DNA from: Aequorivita xiaoshiensis
GTDB lineage: Bacteria > Bacteroidota > Bacteroidia > Flavobacteriales > Flavobacteriaceae
Assembly (NCBI RefSeq): GCF_022008395.1
Contig: NZ_JAIRBB010000001.1
Location: 62,001 to 126,000, forward strand
Reading direction: 5' to 3'
DNA: 64,000 nt
The notes below the pieces were generated by a model that was not told the origin of the DNA, ran no database searches, and saw only the letters and a list, made by a program, of their open reading frames with translations. Below, one piece after another: positions 28,279 through 37,674 of the stretch (within the stretch, counting starts at the first letter, position 1; every line of letters begins with the position of its first letter). The position numbers and the translations under genes are program-made.

Positions 28279-29049
28279 TTAAGCTTTATTTTCCTTTAAC
28301 TGAACATCGCGTATTTTCTTAAATAAATCTGATGAATAAACAAAACTGGTAACATCTTTATTATCAGTTTTAAATATTTCTTGGTTTGTACCCTGCCAAA
28401 CTAATTTACCATTTTTAAGCAACATTACCTTCTCACCAATCTCCATAACTGAATTCATATCGTGAGTTACCACGATGGTTGTAATATCGTATTCATGTGT
28501 TATCTCCTGAATTAACGTATCGATTAAGGTAGCTGTTTTTGGGTCTAGTCCAGAGTTAGGTTCATCACAGAATAAATACTTCGGCTTGTTTACAATGGCA
28601 CGAGCAATAGAAACACGTTTTTGCATTCCACCAGAAATTTCGGCAGTATATTTTTTATTAACCCCTTCGAGGTTTACTCGTTTTAAAACTTCATTTACTC
28701 GAGCCAGCATTTCTGGCTTCTTCATTTTTGTAAACATTCGCAACGGAAACATTACATTTTCTTCAATATTCATCGAATCAAATAATGCTCCACCCTGAAA
28801 AAGCATCCCCATTTCTTCGCGAAGCATGCGTTGCCTTTCGTCGTCCATATCTTGAATAGCCTCGTCTCCGTAATATATTTTACCTTGTTCTGGCTTAAAT
28901 AATCCAATAAGACATTTAAGCATAACAGATTTACCACTACCACTTTGCCCGATAATAAGGTTGGTTTTCCCTTTTTCGAAAACAGTAGAAATCCCTTTTA
29001 GAATTTCTTCTTCACCAAATCTCTTATGTACATCTTCAATTTTTATCAT
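28279..29049 (-). CDS. ABC transporter ATP-binding protein, MlaF type
   Basis: This 256-residue ATPase has Walker A GQSGSGKS (34-41), the signature ISGGMQKR (about 138-145), Walker B YLFCDEP and the switch His in VVTHDMNS. The sequence groups with MlaF/Ttg2A, which power phospholipid movement between the outer and inner membranes. Its start overlaps the stop of the permease gene by 4 nt (ATGA), so the pair is translationally coupled. The MCE-domain protein MlaD that completes the complex is not adjacent and must be elsewhere. Confidence 0.93.
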   Translation of the reverse strand: MIKIEDVHKRFGEEEILKGISTVFEKGKTNLIIGQSGSGKSVMLKCLIGLFKPEQGKIYYGDEAIQDMDDERQRMLREEMGMLFQGGALFDSMNIEENVMFPLRMFTKMKKPEMLARVNEVLKRVNLEGVNKKYTAEISGGMQKRVSIARAIVNKPKYLFCDEPNSGLDPKTATLIDTLIQEITHEYDITTIVVTHDMNSVMEIGEKVMLLKNGKLVWQGTNQEIFKTDNKDVTSFVYSSDLFKKIRDVQLKENKA

Positions 29050-29786
29050 GCGCTTAAAAGGAGTTGGGTTATTATATAGTTTGCGGCAATTATAAGTACA
29101 CTAGTCCACACAAAGGAATTTGTACTTGCTTTACCTACTTCAAGTGAGCCACCTTTCATATAGTAACCTTGCCAAGATGGTACAGTAGCTAATATAAAGG
29201 CAAATATGAATGTTTTAAAAAAAGCGTAAAATAGTTGATAGGGTATAAAATCTTCTTGAACTCCAGCGATAAAATCGGCAGAACTACTAAAACCACCATA
29301 TACCGCTGCTACCCAACCTCCAAAAACTCCCAAAAACATTGAAAGAACTATCACAAAAGGGTAAAACATTAGAGCGACAATTTTAGGAAACACCAAGTAG
29401 TTAAGGGAGTTTATCCCCATAACTTCCAAAGCATCAATCTGCTCTGTAACTCGCATAGAGCCAATACTGGAAGTAATAAAGGATCCAACTTTACCCGCCA
29501 TGATAATAGAGATAAAAGTTGGAGCAAACTCCAAGATAACAGATTGTCGAGTTGCAAATCCAATTAAGGTATCTGGAACAATTGGGTTGTCCATGTTTAA
29601 TGCTGTTTGAATAGACACAACACCTCCCACGAAAAAAGATATAAAAGCAACGATACCCAAAGAACTTATAATAAGGTCATCTATATCCTTAAAGATCATA
29701 TGTTTCAATACTGATGTTTTAGTGAAGCTAGCGAACACTTTTTTAAGCATCAAAAAATAAGAACCAATATCATGTAAATACTTCAT
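29046..29786 (-). CDS. MlaE family ABC transporter permease
   Basis: This 246-residue permease has five or six membrane helices and the MlaE hallmarks FAPTFISIIMAGKVGSFITSSIGSMRVTEQIDALEVMG (quoted region split here: FAPTF...AGKVG at about 90-107 and EQIDALEVMGIN at about 116-127). With the coupled MlaF-type ATPase it should move lipids across the envelope to maintain outer-membrane asymmetry. The 160-bp upstream region holds an imperfect inverted repeat (TTACA-N4-TGTAA at 29818-29831), but no clear promoter was found. Confidence 0.92.
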   Translation of the reverse strand: MKYLHDIGSYFLMLKKVFASFTKTSVLKHMIFKDIDDLIISSLGIVAFISFFVGGVVSIQTALNMDNPIVPDTLIGFATRQSVILEFAPTFISIIMAGKVGSFITSSIGSMRVTEQIDALEVMGINSLNYLVFPKIVALMFYPFVIVLSMFLGVFGGWVAAVYGGFSSSADFIAGVQEDFIPYQLFYAFFKTFIFAFILATVPSWQGYYMKGGSLEVGKASTNSFVWTSVLIIAANYIITQLLLSA

Positions 29787-29948
29787 AAAATCTATAGTTA
29801 TGGCTAAAGTACTAAATTTACATTAGTGTAATTTATAAAAGTGCGTTAAGAATTCATTGGTAAGGTGCTTTTTACAATTTAAATTAAATCTAAAACACAG
29901 TATCTAATCTTCCAGACCTTGAATAACAGTCTTTAAAATAAAAATTAA

Positions 29949-31052
29949 TTACTTTAAAAGTTCCATCATTTTAAAGTAAATCTCATTGTTTTCATAAATC
30001 CCATTGAACAATTCTGCTCCCGGTCCTTTAGCAAAAACAGGCACCATGGTCCCAGAGTGTCCCGTAGTTGAAAACACTGGGTTTATTTTATTATAATCTC
30101 CATCCTTAGAAGCTAAAGTAAAGCCTCCGGTTTCATGATCTGCAGTAACGATTACCAAAGTCTCACCGTTCTTAGCAGCAAAATCTAATGCAACACCTAT
30201 AGCTTTATCAAAGTCTAAAAGCTCTTCAATTAAGTAGTCACCTTCATTATTATGTCCGCCCCAATCAATCTGGCTACCTTCAACCATTAGGAAAAATCCA
30301 TTTTCGTTTTTAGACAATTTCTCCATCGCTAATTTTGTTGCATTTGGAAGGAAATCTCCCCTACCTTCACTCATTTTTGGCATTCCATTTTCAGCAAGTA
30401 AAATCAGTTCATTTTTTTCACTTGGAGATTTTGGTAATTTATCTGTTATCACCTCATATCCATTGGCTCTCATGGAAGCCAACAAATCTTTTCCATCTTT
30501 TCTTTTGTTGAAAAACTTTAGACCACCACCTGCAAAAAAGTTAACTCCACTTTTTGGAGCAAATTCAGTAATTTCCTCATACATACTTCTACTTTTTACG
30601 TGTGCGTAAAAAGAAGCAGGGGTCGCGTGTTGTATAGATGAAGTTGCAACTAGTCCGGTGCCGTATCCTCTTTTTACTAAATGCTCTACAATAGTTGGAA
30701 CTGGAATCGTGTCTTTATCTACGCCAATAGCTCCGTTGTAGGTTTTAACCCCCGTAGAAAAAACTGTTGCGCCAGCAGCAGAATCGGTAATCAACTCGTT
30801 TGAAGAAGAAGTTTTACTTAAACCTATAGTGTTAAAGCGCTCAAAGTTTGGCTTCGCATCTTTATAATAAATAGCCGCTGACACCTGACTCAAGCCCATA
30901 CCATCACCTATTAACAGGATAATATTTTTAGGTTTTTTCGAGTCTTGAGGCGCATGTGAAACGGTGTTATCTTTCACATTTACAGAAACACAAGAAGTTG
31001 CAACAATTGAAACCGACAATAAAATTGTAAGGAGAGAAAACTTAATTTTCAT
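29949..31052 (-). CDS. Alkaline phosphatase (lipoprotein)
   Basis: This 367-residue PhoA-superfamily phosphomonoesterase releases phosphate outside the cytoplasm. The N-terminus is a lipoprotein signal ending IVATSC, with Cys21 as the lipid site. The metal-binding Asp50 lies in LLIGDGMG. Ser91 in DSAAG is the catalytic nucleophile. Later metal ligands are in the HNNEGDY and TADHETGG motifs and in TTGHSGTMVP. At 367 residues it is shorter than E. coli PhoA. It is probably expressed under phosphate limitation, but no recognisable Pho box was identified. Monocistronic. Confidence 0.93.
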   Translation of the reverse strand: MKIKFSLLTILLSVSIVATSCVSVNVKDNTVSHAPQDSKKPKNIILLIGDGMGLSQVSAAIYYKDAKPNFERFNTIGLSKTSSSNELITDSAAGATVFSTGVKTYNGAIGVDKDTIPVPTIVEHLVKRGYGTGLVATSSIQHATPASFYAHVKSRSMYEEITEFAPKSGVNFFAGGGLKFFNKRKDGKDLLASMRANGYEVITDKLPKSPSEKNELILLAENGMPKMSEGRGDFLPNATKLAMEKLSKNENGFFLMVEGSQIDWGGHNNEGDYLIEELLDFDKAIGVALDFAAKNGETLVIVTADHETGGFTLASKDGDYNKINPVFSTTGHSGTMVPVFAKGPGAELFNGIYENNEIYFKMMELLK

Positions 31053-31159
31053 GTTATTTAATTTTTCCGGTAAAAATAGGAATTAATAAGCTTATGAGGT
31101 GTTAAGAGTTTGTTGTTAAATAAGGTATTTTACACTTATCTTATCTTTCTCACATAGAT

Positions 31160-32014
31160 TTAACGCACTCCTATTTTCTTAAGAATATTCTTCCAACGCA
31201 AATCTCGGATAAACTTTCCTTCTTTTTCTGAAACCATATATTCTTGATTTTCTCTTTTCGCTTGGAAAAATCCTTTTATCGTATTTATGAAAAATGAGAA
31301 GCTATTCTTTTTGGAAGCTAGTTTTGCTGAAGCGATAAATGTTAACCAAAACCCATAACGCATTTTATAAAAAGCTTCACCTTGTTTAAGCTTGGCGGCA
31401 CGGGTATAAACTTTTCCAGTTGGTTTTAAGTGTTTTACATGTAGCAAAGGGTCTGTCTCTATTCTCCAGCCGTGGTATTGTGTGAGAAGTTCATCTACAG
31501 TATCCCATCCCATCGTATGTCGAAGCCCACCTATTTGATTAAAACACTCCTTCCGATACGCCTTTAAAGCACCTCGGATGTGATCTTTATTGGTTAAATT
31601 TTCTAAGACCCATTTCCCGTGTTTTTCGATATAACAAAACCCGCCAGCCATTCCTATTGATTTGTCTTTTTGAAAAATGCAGGCAATTTTTTCAAGATAA
31701 TCTTTAGGAAATATTAAATCGGCATCAAACTTGCAAATAATATCAAAGTGACTATCTAAGGTTTTAAATCCCTTGTAAAATGCATTTACTACTTTACTTC
31801 CAGGCTCGTGAAGGGCTTTTGAATTGTGAAAAACACTATGGATAAAAGGATACTGTTTTATAAATTGATCGACAATCTTTTGAGTGTCGTCAGTTGAAGC
31901 ATCATTTACAACAACAACTTTTTTTGGAAGAATGGATTGTTCAACGATGGATTGCAGCATCTTACCTATATAAGCCTCTTCGTTATGAGCGGGTATGATG
32001 ATGTAGAAATCCAT
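31160..32014 (-). CDS. Glycosyltransferase family 2
   Basis: This 284-residue GT-A enzyme begins MDFYIIIPAHNEEAYIGKML and has the nucleotide motif NDASTDDT and the metal-binding DxD in FDADLIF (about 95-101). The acceptor side includes GWDTVDELLTQYHGW. No transmembrane helix is present, so it is cytoplasmic or peripheral. The start codon overlaps the stop of the methyltransferase gene by 1 nt (TAATG on the minus strand), which implies coupling. With the methyltransferase and ketosynthase upstream it may modify a glycolipid or exopolysaccharide. The sugar and acceptor are unknown. Confidence 0.9.
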   Translation of the reverse strand: MDFYIIIPAHNEEAYIGKMLQSIVEQSILPKKVVVVNDASTDDTQKIVDQFIKQYPFIHSVFHNSKALHEPGSKVVNAFYKGFKTLDSHFDIICKFDADLIFPKDYLEKIACIFQKDKSIGMAGGFCYIEKHGKWVLENLTNKDHIRGALKAYRKECFNQIGGLRHTMGWDTVDELLTQYHGWRIETDPLLHVKHLKPTGKVYTRAAKLKQGEAFYKMRYGFWLTFIASAKLASKKNSFSFFINTIKGFFQAKRENQEYMVSEKEGKFIRDLRWKNILKKIGVR

Positions 32015-32535
32015 TAATCTCTAACAGCGTAAACTAAATAATATCTCGGTGTAAAACTACGTAGTATTGGACGTATTCCTATTTTCTTTACTGGGTTTGT
32101 AAACTTTTCGCGCTTAATAATTCGCCACCCTGCTTTTTCAAGAAGCCAATCAAATTGCCAATCTTCAAATTCGTGATAATGTCTATCCCATTTATCGACT
32201 TTACTTCTATAGGCTGAAGCAAACCATAGCCTTAATGGGATTGATGCTACTAATTTCTTAGCTTCAATATCTTTTATAACATTAAAAGGAGACACCAAGT
32301 GTTCAAAAATCTCGAATGCTGTAACAACATCGTAGGAATTAGTTTTTACAACATCGGTCTCCAGGTCTAAATCCTGCCCCTTAGTATTTGTTACATTATA
32401 ACCTTCCTTAATAAGAATTTCAGAAAAAGGGTTTGCAACCCCTAAATCAAGAATTTTCTCTTCTTTAGAAATTACATCATTTAAAAAACGCAATGTGTAG
32501 TTATATCTTTTAGTAGGAAATTTACCTTCGTACAT
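32014..32535 (-). CDS. Class I SAM-dependent methyltransferase (short)
   Basis: This 173-residue Rossmann methyltransferase has the SAM loop ILDLGVANPFSEILIKEGY (motif I, about 34-52). A motif II acidic region (DLDLETDVVKTN) and SYDVVTAFEIFEHL precede a helical tail with RHYHEFEDWQFDWLLEKAGW. It is shorter than typical 200-250 residue enzymes and lacks a separate substrate domain. The gene is coupled to the following glycosyltransferase by a 1-nt overlap and lies 42 nt from the ketosynthase III gene, with a perfect 21-bp palindrome in between. The substrate is unknown. Confidence 0.85.
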   Translation of the reverse strand: MYEGKFPTKRYNYTLRFLNDVISKEEKILDLGVANPFSEILIKEGYNVTNTKGQDLDLETDVVKTNSYDVVTAFEIFEHLVSPFNVIKDIEAKKLVASIPLRLWFASAYRSKVDKWDRHYHEFEDWQFDWLLEKAGWRIIKREKFTNPVKKIGIRPILRSFTPRYYLVYAVRD

Positions 32536-32551
32536 ATTTTTTAATTCAGGG

Positions 32552-32572
32552 TTCAGAATTCGGAATTCTGAA
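32552..32572. repeat. Perfect 21-bp palindrome
   Basis: TTCAGAATTC, a single G and GAATTCTGAA form a perfect palindrome in the 41-bp gap between the ketosynthase III stop and the methyltransferase start. It could be a protein-binding site, a small dispersed palindromic repeat, or a weak mRNA hairpin. Confidence 0.6.
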
Positions 32573-32576
32573 TTAA

Positions 32577-33635
32577 TTACACCCTATAAACTATCGCATT
32601 AATATTCATTCCTGCACCCACGCTTGCTAAAATAACCACATCTCCTTGGCTTAAAGAATGTCCCTCAAGTTCACCATTTAAAACTAAATCGTAAAGCGTA
32701 GGAACTGTAGCTACACTGCTATTTCCTAACTTACCTATACTCATCGGCATAATTTTATCTGGAGTAGGCTCATCGTAGAGTTTATAGAAACGGTTAATAA
32801 TAGCCTCATCCATCTTTTCATTGGCTTGATGGATAAGAATTTTTTTAACCTCATCAATTCTAATTCCAGAATTATCTAGACAAGTTTTCATAGCGTCTGG
32901 CACTCGATTTAAGGCGAATTCATAAATCTTACGACCGTACATTTTTATATATCGGCGCTTATCTTTAATTTCTAAATTATTGCTTTCACCAAAATAGATA
33001 AAATGAGCCTCATCAAACGCATAGGTGGCGCTAAAATGACTTAATATGCCGCCTTCTTCATCTGTAGCTTCAACAACCGCAGCACCTGCGCCATCGCTGT
33101 AAATCATTGAATCGCGATCGTGAGGATCAACAACTCTAGATAACGCTTCAGCACCAATCACCAAGCATTTTTTTGCAATACCAGATTTTAAAAAGGCATT
33201 GGCTTGAATCATACTTTCTATCCACCCAGGGCAACCAAAAAGCATATCGTATGCTACACAAGTTGGTTTTTGAATTTTAAGATTGTGCTTTACGCGAGTG
33301 GCAATACTTGGAACAGTATCACTTTGGGCAGAGCCGTGTTTAACATCACCATAATTATGCGCTACAATAATGTAATCTAAATCCTCTTTATCAATTCCCG
33401 AATCTTTAATAGCCTTTTCGGCAGCAAAAGTTGCTATATCAGAAGTATTTAAGTTCTTAGGAATGTAACGACGTTCGTCTATTCCTGTAATAGCCTTAAA
33501 CTTCTCAATAATTGTATCATTTTTTTGACCAAATCGGGTACCATCTTCATTGTAAAAATGATGATTCCCAAACTGTTCATTCTTTGCAATTTCGCTTGGA
33601 ATATAACTGCCTATACCTGTTATTTTGACATTCAT
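32577..33635 (-). CDS. 3-oxoacyl-ACP synthase III family protein
   Basis: This 352-residue thiolase-fold enzyme has the KAS III triad: Cys135 in DMLFGCPGW, His269 in LIHQANEKM and Asn305 in GNSSVATVPTL. It should condense an acyl-CoA or acyl primer with malonyl-ACP or a similar extender. The active-site context CPGW differs from the usual FabH AACSGF, and the N-terminal half carries an insertion (ENE-free, Asn/Asp-rich region 25-45), so it may not be the housekeeping FabH. It is first in a three-gene minus-strand set with the methyltransferase and glycosyltransferase, which hints at a lipid or specialised-product role. The family call is firm and the substrate is open. Confidence 0.9.
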   Translation of the reverse strand: MNVKITGIGSYIPSEIAKNEQFGNHHFYNEDGTRFGQKNDTIIEKFKAITGIDERRYIPKNLNTSDIATFAAEKAIKDSGIDKEDLDYIIVAHNYGDVKHGSAQSDTVPSIATRVKHNLKIQKPTCVAYDMLFGCPGWIESMIQANAFLKSGIAKKCLVIGAEALSRVVDPHDRDSMIYSDGAGAAVVEATDEEGGILSHFSATYAFDEAHFIYFGESNNLEIKDKRRYIKMYGRKIYEFALNRVPDAMKTCLDNSGIRIDEVKKILIHQANEKMDEAIINRFYKLYDEPTPDKIMPMSIGKLGNSSVATVPTLYDLVLNGELEGHSLSQGDVVILASVGAGMNINAIVYRV

Positions 33636-33698
33636 ATTTTGAAAAGTTTTTTTTAAAAATACGGAAAAAAATAGTTAATCCCGATAGCCCAATAGTGA

Positions 33699-33748
33699 AA
33701 CGGTATTCAGTATAGAATTTATCCTAAATTTATTTACTGAATACCGTT
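33699..33748. repeat. 14-bp inverted repeat downstream of gcvP
   Basis: AACGGTATTCAGTA (33699-33712) and TACTGAATACCGTT (33735-33748) are perfect complements separated by 22 nt. The T-run lies on the plus-strand side, so on the minus strand (the gcvP direction) it is not a classic terminator. It may be a processing hairpin. Confidence 0.6.
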
Positions 33749-33761
33749 ACTTTTTAATTAA

Positions 33762-36611
33762 TCAAGCTTCCATATACGCTTCAATTGGGTCGCAAGTACA
33801 AATTAAGTTACGATCACCATAAGCATCATCTACTCTTCTAATTGAAGGCCAGAATTTGTTGTCTGAAATATACTCTAATGGGAAAGCTGCTTCCTGTCTT
33901 GTATATGGGAAGTCCCATTCATTTGAGGTAAGCATCTGTAAAGTATGAGGTGCATTTTTCAACACATTGTTTGGCTCATCTTTATCAGCACTTTCAATTT
34001 CTTGCCTGATAGAAATCATAGCTTCACAGAATTGATCTAACGCCATCTTACTTTCACTTTCAGTTGGCTCAATCATAAGTGTACCAGCAATAGGGAAAGA
34101 AACTGTTGGCGCGTGAAATCCATAATCCATTAAACGTTTAGCGATATCTACAACTTCAATTCCTTTTGCTTTAAACGGTCGACAGTCCACAATCATTTCG
34201 TGAGCTGCACGACCTCTTTCACCTGCATAAAGCACTTCGTAATGTCCGCTTAATCTTTCTTTGATGTAATTGGCATTCAATATTGCGTGTTCTGTAGCTT
34301 TTTTCAAACCATTTACTCCCAACATACAGATGTATGCATAGCTAATTAAGCAAACCAACGAGCTACCGTAAGGAGCCGATGAAATTGATGAAATTGCCTG
34401 ATCACCTCCAGTTGGAATTACTGGGTTGGTAGGTAAGAACGGAACTAATTGTTCTGCTACACAAATAGGACCAACTCCAGGACCTCCACCTCCGTGAGGA
34501 ATAGCGAAAGTTTTATGAAGGTTTAAGTGACAAACATCTGCTCCAATAGCACCAGGATTGGTTAACCCTACTTGAGCGTTCATATTTGCACCATCCATAT
34601 ATACTTGCCCACCATTTTCGTGAATAATACTAGTGATTTCGCGAATTGCAGATTCGTAAACTCCGTGTGTTGACGGATATGTAACCATTAAACATGCAAG
34701 GTTGTCTTTGTGTTTTAATGCTTTTTCACGAAGGTCGTTAACATCTATATTTCCTTCATCTGTAGCTTTTGTAACTACTACTTTCATTCCTGCCATAACC
34801 GCACTTGCAGGGTTTGTTCCGTGTGCAGAAGAAGGAATCAAGCAAATATTTCTATGTCCTTCTCCGCGTGATTCGTGATAAGCACGAATTACCATTAATC
34901 CGGCAAATTCACCTTGCGCACCACTATTGGGTTGTAGTGAAGTTCCTGCAAATCCTGTGATTTCAGTAAGTTGTTTTTCTAGTTTCTTTAAAACTGTTTG
35001 GTACCCTTCAGCTTGTTCTACTGGTACAAATGGGTGCACATTCCCCCACATTGGATCACTTAATGGCAACATTTCAGCTGCAGCATTAAGTTTCATAGTA
35101 CAAGAACCCAGTGAAATCATTGAATGATTTAATGAAAGATCTTTACGTTCCAATTTTTTGATGTAACGCATCATATCTGTTTCACTGTGATATTTATTGA
35201 AAACTTCTTGTTGAAGGAATTCAGTTTTACGAGCTACTTCTTGTGGGATTTTATTTCCAGTTTCAAGTTCAGTTAACTTTTTGAAGTCTTTTTTAACAGC
35301 TTCAGCGAAGATAGCAAGTATTTTATTTAAGTCTTTTACCGTGGTAGTTTCATTTATTGAAATAGAAACTGTTTCACTATCTGGATAATAGAAGTTCACT
35401 TCTTTTGCTTCAGCTAAGAATTTGATTTTTGTAGCATCTGTTTTAATAGCTATAGTATCAAAAAAAGTATCGTTTACTTGCTCAAAACCTAATTCTTCTA
35501 AAGCATTTGCAAGCGTTACTGCACTGTTGTGTACTTTTCTTGCAATATACTTCAAACCTTCAGGTCCATGGTAAACAGCATACATACCAGCCATTACAGC
35601 TAATAATACTTGTGCAGTACATATGTTTGAAGTTGCTTTGTCCCGCTTAATATGTTGCTCTCTAGTTTGAAGCGCCATACGCAATGCACGGTTTCCGTCT
35701 GCATCTTTAGTAATTCCAATAATACGTCCTGGAATACTGCGTTTGTATTCTTCTTTTGTAGCAAAATAAGCAGCGTGTGGACCACCATACCCCAATGGAA
35801 TTCCAAAGCGTTGAGTAGTACCAACAACTACATCAACTCCATAATGTCCAGGAGACTCAAGCATCACAAGACTTAAAATATCCGCAGCAACCGCAACTTT
35901 AATATTGTTTGCGTTAGCTTTTTCGATAAAGTTTTTATAGTTATGAACTTTTCCTGTTCTACTTGGGTACTGAAGGATAGCTCCAAAGAACTCATCAGCG
36001 AAATCAAAATCTTCGTGACTTCCTACTACCAATTCAATATCTAAAGGATTTGAACGAGTTCGTAATAACGAAAGTGTTTGCGGAAGAATATCTTCTGAAA
36101 CAAAGAATTTAGAAGCGTTATTTTTTTTCTTGCCTCTTTCACGCACGTTATAAAGTAGCGACATAGCTTCTGCTGCTGCAGTCGACTCGTCAAGAAGAGA
36201 AGCGTTTGCAAGCTTCATTCCTGTAAGATCACTAATTACTGTTTGAAAGTTTAATAATGCCTCTAGCCTACCTTGTGCTATCTCTGCTTGATAAGGTGTG
36301 TAAGCAGTATACCATCCTGGATTCTCCAATATATTACGTTGAATTACAGGAGGAAGAATAGATTGGTGATATCCTAACCCAATGTATGTTTTAAATAATT
36401 TATTCTTAGACGACAATTCTGTGATATGCTCTAAATACTCCTGCTCACTCATAGCCGTTTCTAGATTGAGGGGATTTTTTAATAGAATATCGTCTGGAAC
36501 GGTTTCATAAATTAGTTGGTCCATAGAACTTACACCAACTGTTTCAAGCATCTCAGGAAGGTCACTTTCCCTTGGGCCAATATGTCTTAATGCAAAAGAA
36601 TCTGTGTTCAT
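33762..36611 (-). CDS. gcvP: Glycine dehydrogenase (decarboxylating), P protein
   Basis: GcvP is the PLP enzyme that decarboxylates glycine and passes the aminomethyl group to lipoylated GcvH. The 949-residue protein is the fused, full-length form (N- and C-terminal halves equivalent to GcvPA and GcvPB). It starts at MNTDSFALRHIGPRE. The PLP Lys is near 700 in NLHKTFAIPHGGGGPG, and other conserved parts include LGSCTMKLN and QPNSGAQGEFAG. The other cleavage-system genes (gcvT, gcvH) are not adjacent, so it is a stand-alone gene as in many Bacteroidota. No glycine riboswitch could be recognised in the 240 bp upstream. Confidence 0.97.
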   Translation of the reverse strand: MNTDSFALRHIGPRESDLPEMLETVGVSSMDQLIYETVPDDILLKNPLNLETAMSEQEYLEHITELSSKNKLFKTYIGLGYHQSILPPVIQRNILENPGWYTAYTPYQAEIAQGRLEALLNFQTVISDLTGMKLANASLLDESTAAAEAMSLLYNVRERGKKKNNASKFFVSEDILPQTLSLLRTRSNPLDIELVVGSHEDFDFADEFFGAILQYPSRTGKVHNYKNFIEKANANNIKVAVAADILSLVMLESPGHYGVDVVVGTTQRFGIPLGYGGPHAAYFATKEEYKRSIPGRIIGITKDADGNRALRMALQTREQHIKRDKATSNICTAQVLLAVMAGMYAVYHGPEGLKYIARKVHNSAVTLANALEELGFEQVNDTFFDTIAIKTDATKIKFLAEAKEVNFYYPDSETVSISINETTTVKDLNKILAIFAEAVKKDFKKLTELETGNKIPQEVARKTEFLQQEVFNKYHSETDMMRYIKKLERKDLSLNHSMISLGSCTMKLNAAAEMLPLSDPMWGNVHPFVPVEQAEGYQTVLKKLEKQLTEITGFAGTSLQPNSGAQGEFAGLMVIRAYHESRGEGHRNICLIPSSAHGTNPASAVMAGMKVVVTKATDEGNIDVNDLREKALKHKDNLACLMVTYPSTHGVYESAIREITSIIHENGGQVYMDGANMNAQVGLTNPGAIGADVCHLNLHKTFAIPHGGGGPGVGPICVAEQLVPFLPTNPVIPTGGDQAISSISSAPYGSSLVCLISYAYICMLGVNGLKKATEHAILNANYIKERLSGHYEVLYAGERGRAAHEMIVDCRPFKAKGIEVVDIAKRLMDYGFHAPTVSFPIAGTLMIEPTESESKMALDQFCEAMISIRQEIESADKDEPNNVLKNAPHTLQMLTSNEWDFPYTRQEAAFPLEYISDNKFWPSIRRVDDAYGDRNLICTCDPIEAYMEA

Positions 36612-36855
36612 AAAAATTGCCGAATTTTAATCCTTAGTCTTATTGATTGTTAAATAAAACGATCAAAAAAACTTAGGATTTATATAATAATAACATTTAG
36701 ATTTTTAATATAAGCAGACTATTAAAACTCAATAGTTTGCAATGCGGCGCAAAATTACGATTTTTAACGAGAATCAATTCCTTTTTAGTGATTTGAAAAA
36801 TTTAATTTTTCAACTAAATCAATAGGTTACTAACAGTTTGCCTAAATTTGAAACC

Positions 36856-37674
36856 ATGAATTTTCTGAGGGATGTTTTCAGGTTTTATATAAGCAGCAGC
36901 ATACACGTTGCTTTAGCTGTTTTAGCCTTCTTTTTCATAACCGCTTTAGAGTATAACTTTAAACCACCAATTACCACCTCAGCCTTTATTTTTCTTGGAA
37001 CAATATCGGCTTACAATTTTGTAAAATACGCTTCAATAGCAGGATTACATCATAGAAGTCTTACCAATTCTTTACGGGCGATTCAAGTTTTTTCTGCAAT
37101 TTGCTTTCTGCTGTGGATTTTTCTAGCCTTTCACCTTTCATTTACAACATTACTCTTTGTCGCATTATTTGGCGTCACTACGGTGCTATATGCAGTTCCT
37201 ATTATTCAGCATAGAAGTCTTCGAATGTTTTCAGGACTAAAAATATTTGTAGTTGCATTTGTTTGGGCAGGAATAACTGTTATTATTCCATTTATAGCTT
37301 CAGAATTAGCAATCACAACTGATGTGATTCTTACTTTTATACAACGTTTTTTAATTGTAGTTGTGCTTATTTTACCATTTGAAATTCGCGATATTCCATA
37401 TGATGCGTTAGCCTTAAAAACTATCCCACAACAAATTGGCATTAAAAACACTAAAAATGCAGGTTTAGCTGCGTTAGCATTTAGTTTATTTATTGAGTTT
37501 TTTAAGAAAACATCAGAAGTTGCTTATATCACAAGTTTGCTATTATTCTCAATAATTCTAGGTTTGGCTGTATTTATTTCAAAAAAAGACCAGAAGCGAT
37601 ATTTCTCTTCATTTTTGGTAGAGGGTTTACCGATACTTTGGTTTGTAATGTATGTCACTTTTAAAACAATCTAA
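36856..37674 (+). CDS. UbiA-like membrane protein with degenerate first motif
   Basis: This 272-residue protein has about eight hydrophobic helices. The segment FEIRDIPYDALALKTIPQQIG (Asp179 and Asp183) resembles the second Asp-rich motif of UbiA prenyltransferases. The position of the first motif reads SAYNFVKYASIAGLHHRS and lacks the usual NDxxDxxxD aspartates, so Mg-prenyl diphosphate binding would be altered or lost. The start was moved to the ATG at 36856 from a TTG six codons earlier. The stop overlaps the end of the convergent small zinc protein by 4 nt. The function is unknown, and UbiA descent is an inference. Confidence 0.75.
   Translation: MNFLRDVFRFYISSSIHVALAVLAFFFITALEYNFKPPITTSAFIFLGTISAYNFVKYASIAGLHHRSLTNSLRAIQVFSAICFLLWIFLAFHLSFTTLLFVALFGVTTVLYAVPIIQHRSLRMFSGLKIFVVAFVWAGITVIIPFIASELAITTDVILTFIQRFLIVVVLILPFEIRDIPYDALALKTIPQQIGIKNTKNAGLAALAFSLFIEFFKKTSEVAYITSLLLFSIILGLAVFISKKDQKRYFSSFLVEGLPILWFVMYVTFKTI

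Noticed and set aside
36612-36855. Glycine riboswitch before gcvP
   Set aside because: The leader is AT-rich and none of the conserved glycine-aptamer cores could be recognised.
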